Origin: a virus
Length of the DNA: 64,000 nt
Reading direction: 5' to 3' (one strand)
IMG/VR virus record: IMGVR_UViG_3300000651_000004
Coordinates: 8-64,007 of that record
Under the pieces are notes generated by a model. The model had not been told where the DNA came from, did no database searches, and saw nothing but the letters and a program-made list of their open reading frames with translations. Each line of letters opens with the position of its first letter. Position 1 is the first letter of the stretch. Position numbers and translations under genes: made by a program. Of this stretch, positions 1 to 7,772 are shown in pieces.

Positions 1-1
1 C

Positions 2-1225
2 AGCAGCTCTGGCCACAACACGATGCCGCCTTACTTGGTTTTGGTTTACATGATCAAAGTGGCGGCAGGCGGTGGGCCAAGCGCCCAGGCTCCGCTGGCC
101 GATACAACCCAGCCGGGACTTCTCTGCAAAGTCAGTGGGCTTAACACCGATTACATCCGGGGCGATAACACCGTCCAATCCCTGGCCAGCGGGATCGTCA
201 CAGTCGCTCCGAACTGGAGAAGCTACAACAGCCTGGGCAACCCGAACTTCGAAATTGATGTCAGGACGGGAGGAGCTGGAACAACAACAAACAGTTGGGC
301 GCAGGATCGCTGGTACGGCTATCAACAAGCCTCTCCGCTAACCGGCAAATGGGCTCAGGTAGTGGGAAATGTTATTGTCGCAGGCACGAGCTTCTGTGTC
401 TCACAAAACTTCCTGCGCTTCACTTTAACCGGACAGAAAGCCAGCCTCGCCGCCACTGATTATATATTTACCCAGCAATGGGTGGAAGGGCCGCGATTAC
501 GGGAACTGGTGGGAGGCCCAAGCAGCGTATCAATCGTCTGTCGTTCCACTGTTGCTCCTTTAACTTTTACCGTGGGAATGCGCGACAACCCTGCCGCTTA
601 CACGTTGCTTTTTGCGGCAACGCTCTCTAACGCGAATGCCTGGACCCTGATCCCGTTGCCCAATTGGCCGGTGTTTACAGCTTCGGGAAGCTTTCCGCTT
701 GGTTCTGGCAACAACGCTTCTCTATTTAGCGTCTGTCTAGCTGCTGGCTCACAATTCATCGGACCATCCACTGGCTCTTGGGTGGCAGGAAACTTTCTCG
801 CTGCCCCTGGAACTACGAACTTCGCCGCCCAGGCAGTTAACAGCACCTTCGACATCGGATTTATCCAGCACGAGCCGCTCGCCACTCCCAGCGGCATCCT
901 CGACAAAGACTTTCAGACCAATGAGCGAGAATGTTGGCGTTACTATATTGACACACGAGATGGAAACTATACCGAATTGATCTTTGCCGGGGGCCAGCCT
1001 TACTGCTTTAATCCAAAGGACTTTCCGGTAAGAATGGCGAAAGTGCCGACCGTAACCATATACGGAAGTGCTGTGAATCACACAGGCGAGCATATCAATG
1101 GCGCTGATCATACGATTAGCTCCCTGGTTGGTGCCAGTAGGACAGGCTGGGGTTATGCCCAGACAAATGTCAATTATAGTTACCCACCGTGGATCAGCGG
1201 TTATATCGCCGATACCGGCTGGTGA
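2..1225 (+). CDS. tail collar fibre / receptor-binding protein, 3' part (5' end outside window)
   Basis: Virion tail fibre, probably involved in host attachment. The frame is open through the left edge; the codons before the first ATG (position 23) read SSSGHNT, joining MPPYLVLVYMIK. This is the usual C-terminal end of a phage tail-collar domain (H-NTMPPYLVL), so the ATG at 23 is internal and the gene begins outside the window. After a short Gly/Pro linker comes a motif LNTDYIRGDNTVQSLA, like DYVGGDNACHSLA in the minus-strand collar fibre at 43558-44655. A beta-rich domain follows with ERECWRYYIDT near residue 300, a pattern common in C-terminal carbohydrate-binding domains of phage fibres. 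The gene is on the + strand, away from the other fibre genes. Fibre role confident; receptor unknown. Confidence 0.75.
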   Translation, partial: SSSGHNTMPPYLVLVYMIKVAAGGGPSAQAPLADTTQPGLLCKVSGLNTDYIRGDNTVQSLASGIVTVAPNWRSYNSLGNPNFEIDVRTGGAGTTTNSWAQDRWYGYQQASPLTGKWAQVVGNVIVAGTSFCVSQNFLRFTLTGQKASLAATDYIFTQQWVEGPRLRELVGGPSSVSIVCRSTVAPLTFTVGMRDNPAAYTLLFAATLSNANAWTLIPLPNWPVFTASGSFPLGSGNNASLFSVCLAAGSQFIGPSTGSWVAGNFLAAPGTTNFAAQAVNSTFDIGFIQHEPLATPSGILDKDFQTNERECWRYYIDTRDGNYTELIFAGGQPYCFNPKDFPVRMAKVPTVTIYGSAVNHTGEHINGADHTISSLVGASRTGWGYAQTNVNYSYPPWISGYIADTGW

Positions 1226-1233
1226 GATCTTTT

Positions 1234-1434
1234 ATGATTACATACGCACAAGCAAAAGCATTGAAAGTAGGAGACGCCGTCATCGTGAGTCCACTTGGAA
1301 TGGCTCCTTATGAAACCACAGTCTCTTCCACCGACTTTTATGGAACCAGTGACCGGTTGCACGTCGATAATGACGCTTTGCAATTCATCCTGACCAATTG
1401 CCAAGATGGAATCAAGGAACTCTCACTGCCATAA
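1234..1434 (+). CDS. small hypothetical protein (66 aa)
   Basis: Short unknown protein beginning MITYAQAKALKVGDAVIV. The N-terminal half looks like a small beta-barrel ('KVGDAVIVSPLG'), a pattern seen in many tiny phage proteins. It starts 8 nt after the fibre stop, so it is probably co-transcribed with it. The upstream in-frame ATG at 1189 lies inside the fibre gene and is not needed. No catalytic motif visible; function not assigned. Confidence 0.55.
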   Translation: MITYAQAKALKVGDAVIVSPLGMAPYETTVSSTDFYGTSDRLHVDNDALQFILTNCQDGIKELSLP

Positions 1435-1438
1435 AAAC

Positions 1439-1639
1439 ATGCACATCAAAGTACTCAACTTTCAGGTCGTCCATTTTAAGGCGCTCGACCCCATCACCAA
1501 GGAGCCCCAGGAGCCAATTTTAATTTATGCGCTCGGGAATGACGGAATCATCTACGAGTTTAACGGGCGCTGGATGCCATTGCCGATCGACACCGAAAAC
1601 TTGCGCGAACTGAAAACCCAGATGAGTAACCGGCAATAA
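1439..1639 (+). CDS. small hypothetical protein (66 aa)
   Basis: Unknown protein MHIKVLNFQVVHFKALDP..., beginning 4 nt after the stop of the preceding gene. A segment ILIYALGNDGIIYEFNGRW looks like a single beta-propeller-like blade or small beta-sheet protein ('gdDGkvYeyn'), a pattern found in small phage proteins of unknown role. The in-frame ATG at 1406 would overlap the upstream gene; 1439 is preferred. It ends just before an A-rich stem-loop at 1647-1671. Confidence 0.55.
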   Translation: MHIKVLNFQVVHFKALDPITKEPQEPILIYALGNDGIIYEFNGRWMPLPIDTENLRELKTQMSNRQ

Positions 1640-1646
1640 AAAAAGA

Positions 1647-1671
1647 GCGGCCACCGCACTCACGGGGCCGC
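1647..1671. terminator. stem-loop, terminator-like on the minus strand
   Basis: GCGGCC (1647-1652) pairs with GGCCGC (1666-1671). Seven A residues and AG precede it on the + strand, so read on the minus strand the stem is followed by TCTTTTTTT, the form of an intrinsic terminator. No minus-strand gene needs it here; on the + strand there is no following T-run, so it may instead be a 3'-end or processing hairpin. Confidence 0.45.
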
Positions 1672-1742
1672 CTGGATTGTCACAACTAGAGGCTATATAC
1701 GAACCAAGTAAATCAAGCAAAACCATAATCCCTAAAATTAAT

Positions 1743-1937
1743 ATGTCCAACGGAACTGATAAACCCGCTCCCGATACTGAGGCCGCCCCGGCCGTTCAAC
1801 CAGGCGCTTACATCCCGACCGACGAGGTCCCCGATGTAATCCCGCCCAAACCATCCAAGTACCCGCTCTCATCGGCACCCCTGCCCGAAGGCGTCACCCC
1901 CGAAGACGTGCAGAAGAAAACCGCGAGCGTGCAGTGA
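1743..1937 (+). CDS. small Pro-rich hypothetical protein (64 aa)
   Basis: Low-complexity, Pro/Ala/acid-rich protein beginning MSNGTDKPAPDTEAAPAV, probably largely unstructured. The start at 1743 is preferred to the in-frame ATG at 1677, which lies just past the hairpin at 1647-1671 and adds a poorly protein-like leader. Its stop overlaps the GTG start of the next gene (GTGA), indicating translational coupling to the Ig-like protein. Function unknown; perhaps a linker or assembly accessory. Confidence 0.5.
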   Translation: MSNGTDKPAPDTEAAPAVQPGAYIPTDEVPDVIPPKPSKYPLSSAPLPEGVTPEDVQKKTASVQ

Positions 1938-2359
1938 AAATCAAAGTAAGCGGGGCGCTTGAGCTGGAAATCGTCCAGGAGGAGCCCCGCTTGGATTTCT
2001 CAATCAACCACAACGGAGTCATCACCAAAAACGTTTCTATGCTCGCCCTACCCAACGACCGTAAAGTCACCGCTTCTATTCAACCCGTCGACGCCAAAGG
2101 CAATCCAGCAACCATCGACGGACTCGCCAGCTGGAGCTCGTCCAATCCGCAGATTGCCGACGTCACCGCGATCAGCGCAGACAGCTTATCCGCCGATGTC
2201 GTGCCAGGAAGTGTTCTTGGCACCTGTCAGATCAATGTCCAAGCCGATGCCGATCTGGGGAGTGGCATCCAAACCATCACCGGAGTACTCGATGTCCAGG
2301 TGGTGGCCGGTTCAGCTGTCGGATTCACGATTTCAACTTCCCCGCCCGTACCCGTATAA
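1934..2359 (+). CDS. Ig-like (Big_2-type) domain protein
   Basis: Protein of 141 aa with one predicted bacterial Ig-like beta-sandwich: residues about 40-125 contain the pattern DGLASWSSSNPQIADVTA, typical of group-2 Ig-like folds ('w.ssnp.vatv...'), then a second half ending VLDVQVVAGSAVGF. Such domains decorate phage capsids and tails and bind weakly to cell-surface carbohydrate. Starts with GTG overlapping the stop of the preceding gene. A virion decoration role is an inference from the fold and the neighbouring fibre gene; it could equally be non-structural. Confidence 0.65.
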   Translation: MKIKVSGALELEIVQEEPRLDFSINHNGVITKNVSMLALPNDRKVTASIQPVDAKGNPATIDGLASWSSSNPQIADVTAISADSLSADVVPGSVLGTCQINVQADADLGSGIQTITGVLDVQVVAGSAVGFTISTSPPVPV

Positions 2360-2368
2360 AAAAAAAGC

Positions 2369-2422
2369 GAGAGGGAGGGTTTAAGGATGAACTTTGGAGT
2401 GAAAAACCTCGCCCTCCCTCTC
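2369..2422. promoter_or_regulatory. long stem-loop immediately upstream of the helicase gene
   Basis: An uninterrupted 11-bp stem: GAGAGGGAGGG (2369-2379) with CCCTCCCTCTC (2412-2422). A run of nine A and GC precedes it, so it has terminator form when read on the minus strand. The 32-nt loop holds an ATG (2387) opening a 24-codon reading frame that runs into the helicase start at 2434. Possible translational control element, or minus-strand terminator. Confidence 0.45.
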
Positions 2423-2461
2423 ACGAGCATCTTATGTATCAAAATCCCTTATCAAGTATAG
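2387..2461 (+). CDS. possible leader peptide (24 aa) overlapping the helicase start
   Basis: Reading frame MNFGVKNLALPLTSILCI... begins in the loop of the 2369-2422 stem-loop, 16 nt after a GGGAGGG tract, and ends 28 nt inside the helicase gene in another frame. Position suggests a coupling/leader peptide; no homology is recognised and it may be chance. Confidence 0.2.
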   Translation: MNFGVKNLALPLTSILCIKIPYQV

Positions 2462-3768
2462 AAGAATACCTGTCAACTGCCCCAGAGCTCTTCGATTATC
2501 AAATCCCCCATGTCGAGGCCCTGGAACGGGCACTCATGTTCAATAACGTAGCCCTGGACGCCAGCGACCTGGGCACCGGCAAAACTGTATGCGCCTGCGC
2601 CCTGGCTCGGAAACTCGGGAAAAACATGATCGTCGTCTGCAAGAAGAGTATGAAGCCCACCTGGGGCTGGTGGATGGAAGAGTGGGGCCGAAGCGGCATT
2701 GTCGGCAACTGGGAGATGGCTCGTCGGCGGGGATTGCCCAATAAGGAGGGCTGGCTCTACGTGTTCGATGAAATACATGAGGCTGGCGGTTATAAAACAC
2801 TGAATGCACGCCTGCTCATAAACACTTACCTCCAAGGGCACTCGATCCTCATGCTCTCGGCCACCGCCATCGAAAGCCCCCTGAGGATGTGGGCTCTTGG
2901 GTATTTGCTCAAGTTCCATAATCTAAAGGACTTTTACCGCTGGGGATTCAAAAACGGGGTCAAAAGGAACTATGGATTCCCCGGATACCACTTTGACGGG
3001 CAAAAAAGGCACTTGGAAGGCATAAACCGGCACATTTTTCCTCATTTTGGGTCCAGAATGCGGAAAAACGAGATAAAAGGCTTCCCGGAGTGCCAATTCG
3101 TCCTGGACCTCGTAGAAGGCGATTTTGAGGCTAAAAACCTCGAAAAATGGCGTAAAATGATCGAAATCCGGGAGTTGGAGCACGAAACACGCGTAGAAGA
3201 GGCTCTAAATGGACCTAACGGCCCGGATTTCAATGCCGGCAACGATGTTTTACCTCAAATCCTCTTTGCCAGGATGCGCGCGGAGCTTGGGAAGGTCCCG
3301 GCCATCATTGAGGAAGCTAATGATGGGCTAAGAGAGGGTTATTCGACCGTGATCTTCGTCAACTTCCTCACCTCGATGGCCGCATTGCGGGAACTGGCCT
3401 TTCCGGCGGCCGGTTACATCTATGGAGGCCAGAATGAGGAGGAAAGAGCTACTTCCATCCGGCTTTTCCAGCAGAACAAGACCCAAACGATTATTTCAAC
3501 GATCGACAGCGGGGGCGCTTCCATCGACCTGCATGATTTATCGGGAAACCACCCCCGCCTGGCCTTGGTTTGCCCAACCTGGCGCGGAGTGACTTTACGC
3601 CAGGCGCTGGGCAGGGTCCACCGGGCCGGGGGAAAGAGCAAGTCGATCCAGAAGTTAATCTATTGCTCTGGCAGCATAGAAGAACAGATCGCAGCGCGAG
3701 TCAGGCGAAAGTTAGCAGATATCGATACAATCAATGACAGCGACTTGACTGAAACCGAATTCGTATGA
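2434..3768 (+). CDS. SNF2-like superfamily 2 DNA helicase
   Basis: ATP-dependent DNA translocase/helicase of 444 aa, expected to act in phage replication or recombination. Visible motifs in order: Q-like IPHVEAL near residue 25; Walker A DLGTGKT (45-51); DEIH box (111-114); SAT motif LSATA (about 140-144); helicase C-terminal lobe from about residue 290; motif VI QALGRVHRAGGKS near residue 390. This is the minimal SNF2-like core typical of phage helicases, with no accessory nuclease domain. It overlaps the next gene by ATGA and lies upstream of the PrimPol gene, forming a replication module. The exact substrate (forks, D-loops) cannot be read from sequence. Confidence 0.9.
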   Translation: MYQNPLSSIEEYLSTAPELFDYQIPHVEALERALMFNNVALDASDLGTGKTVCACALARKLGKNMIVVCKKSMKPTWGWWMEEWGRSGIVGNWEMARRRGLPNKEGWLYVFDEIHEAGGYKTLNARLLINTYLQGHSILMLSATAIESPLRMWALGYLLKFHNLKDFYRWGFKNGVKRNYGFPGYHFDGQKRHLEGINRHIFPHFGSRMRKNEIKGFPECQFVLDLVEGDFEAKNLEKWRKMIEIRELEHETRVEEALNGPNGPDFNAGNDVLPQILFARMRAELGKVPAIIEEANDGLREGYSTVIFVNFLTSMAALRELAFPAAGYIYGGQNEEERATSIRLFQQNKTQTIISTIDSGGASIDLHDLSGNHPRLALVCPTWRGVTLRQALGRVHRAGGKSKSIQKLIYCSGSIEEQIAARVRRKLADIDTINDSDLTETEFV

Positions 3769-4115
3769 CTACCCTGGAATTAGAATTGGGCGATGAGGGC
3801 CAGCTCCAGAAAGAATGGCGGCTTTACCACGAGGCTAACCCGCGCATTTACCAGTTGATCTGCAAGTTCGCCAACCAGGCGATCGCACGGGGTTTTAGGG
3901 AATACGCCATCGCGACAATCTGGGAGCGGCTGCGTTGGCACCTGCAGATCGAGATCCGCTCGGACGAGGAGTTCAAGCTTCCCAATAATCACCGGGCCTA
4001 TTATTCGCGGCTCTGGCTAAAGGATCACCCACAGTACCCCAACTTTTTTCATACCGCCGCCCTGCGCTCCACCAGCGCGCTGGTCCCCGACCGCTGGGGC
4101 CGCATTGATGAGTAA
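3765..4115 (+). CDS. conserved phage protein, helicase-linked (116 aa)
   Basis: Protein beginning MTTLELELGDEGQLQKEW. The core 'GFREYAIATIWERLRWH' followed by 'FKLPNNHRAYYSRLWLKDHP' is a pattern I recognise from many phage and prophage hypothetical proteins of about this length, usually close to replication or recombination genes. The start overlaps the helicase stop by ATGA, so it is translated together with the helicase. No enzymatic motif visible; a nucleic-acid-associated role is inferred from context only. Confidence 0.7.
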   Translation: MTTLELELGDEGQLQKEWRLYHEANPRIYQLICKFANQAIARGFREYAIATIWERLRWHLQIEIRSDEEFKLPNNHRAYYSRLWLKDHPQYPNFFHTAALRSTSALVPDRWGRIDE

Positions 4116-4157
4116 AACTAAAGGAGTAAACCCGATTTCTACAAATTTATAAAAAAT

Positions 4158-4190
4158 GAACCCTTGAGACTTGGCGAGACTCAAGGGTTC
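4158..4190. promoter_or_regulatory. stem-loop in the gap before the PrimPol gene
   Basis: GAACCCTTGAG (4158-4168) pairs perfectly with CTCAAGGGTTC (4180-4190), an 11-bp stem with an 11-nt loop, in the 202-nt gap between 4115 and 4318. It is followed by GATTATAAG, not a T-run, so it is a weak terminator at best; an mRNA structure or protein-binding site is as likely. Confidence 0.45.
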
Positions 4191-4317
4191 GATTATAAGC
4201 AAAAGGCTGGTTTCTCTGTTTTAAGGCAAGGCAAGGGCTTTAAGGCGAAGATTCCAACCCCGTTTTTGTTAGCTCGCTCCCCAGCAACTACCACATTGCC
4301 AGAAAGAAGCCTATTCC

Positions 4318-6831
4318 GTGCCACCGTTACCACTCGAAAATGCGGTTGACAAGACAAATCTGCCTCTCCGCGACAAACTTGCGTTGTTTGGACCATCAGC
4401 GATACCCCTGATTCTGCCACCAGGGACCAAGGGAAAATGGAATAAGGAAAAAGGAGAACCCTGGCACAATTATTATCGTTATAGAAAAAATTGGGGAACA
4501 CGAACAAAAGAAGATACTCTAGCACCCTCCTATCAGCACGATCTCTATAACACCCCGTGCAATGTCGCCGTTCCCCAGGGAATTAAAACCCGCCTGGGCG
4601 CGTTTGATTTCGATGTGGTTGACGCAGACATCTGGGAAGAATTCTTTAGCAAAAATCCTCAGTTTAAAAAAAACGCACTCATCACGATCGGGGCAAAAGG
4701 GTTTACTCTGTGGATCTTATTCGAAGGCGATTTCAGTCTTAAATGGCACTCGATCAAATTCGGAGGAAGCGGAAATGTCGAATGGCGCTCGGAGGGGAAT
4801 TACTCGGTCGTTCATGGAAAACACCCCGCCGGGATGTTTTATCAGTGCTGGGTAATAGGCCAGGGGTTAGTGCCCCTTAAATGGGCCAGCCTGGTTTGCC
4901 CCAGCGCACGCTGGAAAGAGTGGCCTCCCTTAATCGAGCCGGAAAAACGAACCCAATCGCTCAAGGCTCACGCTCCTTTAACCAGCGAGCAAGCTGAAAA
5001 CTGGGAAGCCTGGATCAGAGAAGCTTATGAGGTAATCGACGACTCCGATCCGCTCAAATGGCGAGTAAAGTGCCCAGGCGAAAAAGAGCATTCCACCGAT
5101 TCACGCGAAGAAGATACCATTCTATTTACGGGAATCGACGGCTCAATCCCCAATTTCCATTGCTCCCACAGCCATTGTACAGGGGAAGGCAAAACCAACG
5201 AGATAGAGTCCAGGCGAATTCAGGCGGCATTCTTTGCCCTGGAAAAAATCATCATCTATCAGGACTCCGAAGCTCTCAGTGCTGAAATGGACCGCTTCTA
5301 CATTAAACTCGCCCAAACCGGCGAATTTTTCGCGCGCAACCGTTCCGATCCGCCACACTTGGTCCGCTGGCGGCCCGGCATGCCAAGGGAAATTAACTTT
5401 ACCGTCAACACCTTCATCGGCCAGAGCGGAGCGGCTCATATCAGTTTTGGAAAATACAAAAAAGACAAAATCATATCCTGCCTGCCTCCACGGGAAATTA
5501 TTAAAGATTTTCTACACCACACCAGCCAGCTGCCCCTGGCCACCAGGATTATTCACTCACCCATTCTAGTAAGAACAGAAGGAGGGGCAGAAATCGTCAC
5601 CCAAAAATATGTGCCGGATCTGGAAGCAATTGTTTTAGGCGATCCCGCTCAAACAAGAGATCTGGAGATGGAGCTGGGTGAGGCTAAAGACTGGCTCCTT
5701 AAACTGGTGAGCTTCTGGAAGTGGGTGGATAAAATTGATCTAGCCCGCGCTTATTCCGAGCTCTTTACCCCGGCATTGTTAGCCGGGGGATTTATCAAGC
5801 GCCCGGTGCCGGCGTTCCTGATCACCGCCGACCAGCCCGATGCCGGCAAAACCTTCTGGCACAAGGCGGTGGGATGGATTTACGGAGAGGATGTCGACTC
5901 AAATACCCTGGCAGGACGCACCACGATCGGAGGACTGGAAGAACTCTTAAGCGATGCTCTCTACCATGGGGAAAATTTCTTCTTCGTCGATGAGCTGGAC
6001 GGGAAAATCAAATCGCCCATCATGAACGCGCTTTTGACAGGCGCTGGCAGAAAAAAAATCCGGCTTCCTTTTCATCCGATGAGCGAGGTGGATATCGAGC
6101 AGTTTGTTCTGTTGCTCGCAGGAGTGAGAGGATTCACCCTGGAAGAACAGTTTGCCACCCGGATCATTCCCATGCGCATCAACCGCCCGAACGGATCAGG
6201 ATTTGCCTGGAGCGATTCGGGCGGGGAACTGGTCAGCTCCTGGATTCAGAAAAACCAGGGGAAGTTCCTGGCCGCTATCTATGCCGTAATCAAGAAATGG
6301 GTGTTAATGGGAGAACCGGTTAGCGAACCCGACTGCCGGTTTCCATCGTGGAGCGTAGGTATTAACGGAGTGCTGGAAAACGTCCTGGAAACTAACAAAG
6401 TTACTTTCGAGTTAGTCGCCGCCCAAGGAGAACTATCAAATCCGATTGTGGCGTGGAGCGAGGAAGTTTATGAAGTAGCCCCTAAGTTTTTCTGGACCCA
6501 AGGGTTAATTCCTACCTATTTCACAATCAACCAGCTGCGCAAACTTGTGACGGATGCGGGGCTGGGGATTCCGGGATGCGACATGACAATACGCGATTCG
6601 AGCGCTTTGGAGAAAAACCAGAACCGGGTCCTGGCCATGAAATTCAAGGCTTTGAAGATTGTTGATGGCCCTGATGATCGTGGAACGATCGTTTACCGAT
6701 TAGGGAAATATTTTCTAATTCGCTACCGATGTGGAAATACCAGAGGGGGCGACCCTTTTTACCGATATTTGCTCAGCCAGCACAACGCAATACCAGTTGA
6801 TCCAAAAGAATACGTTGAAGAGCTGGTTTAG
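4318..6831 (+). CDS. PrimPol (AEP primase) - SF3/D5-like helicase fusion
   Basis: Replication protein of 837 aa combining primer synthesis and unwinding. N-terminal archaeo-eukaryotic primase domain: acidic motif DFDVVD (97-102), then VEWRSEGNYSVVHGKHPAG (about 154-172), matching the PrimPol strand 'vr..g.yvv.PpS.HpsG'. A middle Cys/His-rich segment (CPGEKEHS..., CSHSHC) matches the zinc-bearing linker of such fusions. C-terminal ATPase: Walker A DQPDAGKT (about 504-511) and Walker B FFFVDELDG (about 551-559). Begins with GTG; no in-frame ATG fits as well. With the SNF2 helicase it forms the only replication module seen; no separate DNA polymerase is present, so the AEP domain may prime for a host or out-of-window polymerase. 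Confidence 0.88.
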   Translation: MPPLPLENAVDKTNLPLRDKLALFGPSAIPLILPPGTKGKWNKEKGEPWHNYYRYRKNWGTRTKEDTLAPSYQHDLYNTPCNVAVPQGIKTRLGAFDFDVVDADIWEEFFSKNPQFKKNALITIGAKGFTLWILFEGDFSLKWHSIKFGGSGNVEWRSEGNYSVVHGKHPAGMFYQCWVIGQGLVPLKWASLVCPSARWKEWPPLIEPEKRTQSLKAHAPLTSEQAENWEAWIREAYEVIDDSDPLKWRVKCPGEKEHSTDSREEDTILFTGIDGSIPNFHCSHSHCTGEGKTNEIESRRIQAAFFALEKIIIYQDSEALSAEMDRFYIKLAQTGEFFARNRSDPPHLVRWRPGMPREINFTVNTFIGQSGAAHISFGKYKKDKIISCLPPREIIKDFLHHTSQLPLATRIIHSPILVRTEGGAEIVTQKYVPDLEAIVLGDPAQTRDLEMELGEAKDWLLKLVSFWKWVDKIDLARAYSELFTPALLAGGFIKRPVPAFLITADQPDAGKTFWHKAVGWIYGEDVDSNTLAGRTTIGGLEELLSDALYHGENFFFVDELDGKIKSPIMNALLTGAGRKKIRLPFHPMSEVDIEQFVLLLAGVRGFTLEEQFATRIIPMRINRPNGSGFAWSDSGGELVSSWIQKNQGKFLAAIYAVIKKWVLMGEPVSEPDCRFPSWSVGINGVLENVLETNKVTFELVAAQGELSNPIVAWSEEVYEVAPKFFWTQGLIPTYFTINQLRKLVTDAGLGIPGCDMTIRDSSALEKNQNRVLAMKFKALKIVDGPDDRGTIVYRLGKYFLIRYRCGNTRGGDPFYRYLLSQHNAIPVDPKEYVEELV

Positions 6832-6832
6832 C

Positions 6833-6860
6833 GCATTGCCCAGGATTGCCAGTGCAATGC
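6833..6860. repeat. inverted repeat GCATTGC...GCAATGC
   Basis: GCATTGC (6833-6839) is matched by GCAATGC (6854-6860) just after the PrimPol stop. The same half-site TGCAATG recurs in the inverted repeat at 7574-7589, so the two may be sites for one protein or part of an origin. Confidence 0.4.
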
Positions 6861-6916
6861 CCCCCTTGGAACACCCGACTACATTTGAAATCCCTATAGC
6901 CGTACCAAAAATAGGG

Positions 6917-6969
6917 GGGGGGTAACAGATCTCCAATATATTGTCAATTAGTTACCCCCTAATTTTTTT
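6917..6969 (+). terminator. intrinsic terminator after PrimPol
   Basis: GGGGGTAAC (6917-6925) pairs with GTTACCCCC (6951-6959), 9 bp, followed by TAA and T7 (6963-6969). The flanking CCAAAAATA/..TTTTTTTGG makes it nearly symmetrical, so it may stop transcription from either side. Confidence 0.7.
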
Positions 6970-7027
6970 GGCTGGTCTATAGGAACTCGATTTCTAGTCG
7001 GGTAGTCGGGAGGAATTATTTCTTCAC

Positions 7028-7058
7028 CCCTGGCCAATTTCGTCCAGGGCTTTTTTTT
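7028..7058 (+). terminator. second intrinsic terminator
   Basis: CCCTGG (7028-7033) pairs with CCAGGG (7044-7049), followed by C and eight T (7051-7058). Classic rho-independent form. One of a family of CCCTGG-stem hairpins in this genome. Confidence 0.75.
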
Positions 7059-7511
7059 CGATCCGCTAGCACTGCAACGCAATATGCCGCAAAACCCAAT
7101 TCTCTTCCAGACCGTATAGGGAGCGCGCGAATGCGCGGCGACCCCCCCAGGGGGGGGGAGGGGGGGGTGCCAGGGTCGGATGCCCCTATAGGTTACCAGG
7201 ATGGTTCGTTGCCTACCCTATGGGGACGACAGCAACGGTGGGCGTCTAGAGCGCTCGCAGATACGGCCAGACGGTCGTTAGCGTAGGATGAATTTCCTCC
7301 GAAGAAACAAGTTCATTGAAAATCGATGCTGATAAACGCCTGTCAGGCGTCAAGGTTGGAATCTCGCAGAGGCGCAACGGGAAAACGTTCACGGTCAGCG
7401 ATGGCATGGGAGCGAAGTGAAGCTGAGAGCAATTTGTAGGCGACAACGCGTGCGATATGAGCGGGAGAAAGACTGAGACAAGCGACACAAGCGGAGACAA
7501 GGCGAAACGCA

Positions 7512-7534
7512 ATCGATAGCGGTGCTGTATCGAT
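7512..7534. repeat. inverted repeat ATCGATA-9 nt-TATCGAT
   Basis: Perfect 7-bp half-sites ATCGATA (7512-7518) and TATCGAT (7528-7534) around GCGGTGCTG, in the gene-free region and followed by CGGAGACA, itself a second copy of a word at about 7493. Possible protein-binding site. Confidence 0.4.
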
Positions 7535-7573
7535 ACGGAGACACATTGCCGTAAGAGAGCGAACACGTTACGC

Positions 7574-7589
7574 CATTGCAAGTGCAATG
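7574..7589. repeat. inverted repeat CATTGCA-AG-TGCAATG
   Basis: Perfect 7-bp half-sites separated by 2 nt. A close relative occurs at 6833-6860 and single half-sites (CATTGCA) at about 7711 and 7851. Compact spacing suggests a dimer-binding operator or origin element. Confidence 0.45.
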
Positions 7590-7772
7590 CGCTGTGTTGT
7601 GACTCGTGGACGTAAGAATGTGACGATAATGATTTTTGCAAGCACGCTAGACGGTCTAAACGGCCGTCTGGCGAGCTTTCTCAAGTCCTCTGGCATATCA
7701 GCCTAGTCTGCCATTGCAGACGTCCCTAGAGCCAATTACGGCGCAAGGGAGGGGACATGGAGAAAGAAACAT

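Larger units (their letters stand above)
6832..7772. other. gene-free control region (candidate origin)
   Basis: About 940 nt with no convincing reading frame. It holds two terminators (6917-6969, 7028-7058), a G-rich block around 7142-7167 (C7, then G9-A-G8, near-homopolymer), several inverted repeats using GCATTGC/GCAATGC, an ATCGATA/TATCGAT pair, and repeated GGAGACA words near 7493-7545. The 131-codon open frame on the minus strand (7246-7641) is poor in composition and not counted. Its place between replication genes and the accessory block suits an origin or control region, but that is inference. Confidence 0.5.

Noticed and set aside
1640-1671. A-run plus hairpin as a -1 frameshift site
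   Set aside because: The A-run follows the stop codon, so ribosomes in the gene frame would end before it.
7142-7167. C7/G9-A-G8 block as a defined gene element
   Set aside because: Near-homopolymer runs are prone to assembly error; noted as possible G-quadruplex only.
7246-7641. 131-codon open frame on the minus strand in the gene-free region
   Set aside because: Ser/Leu/His-rich with no recognisable segment, no ribosome site, and overlapping inverted repeats; looks like chance.
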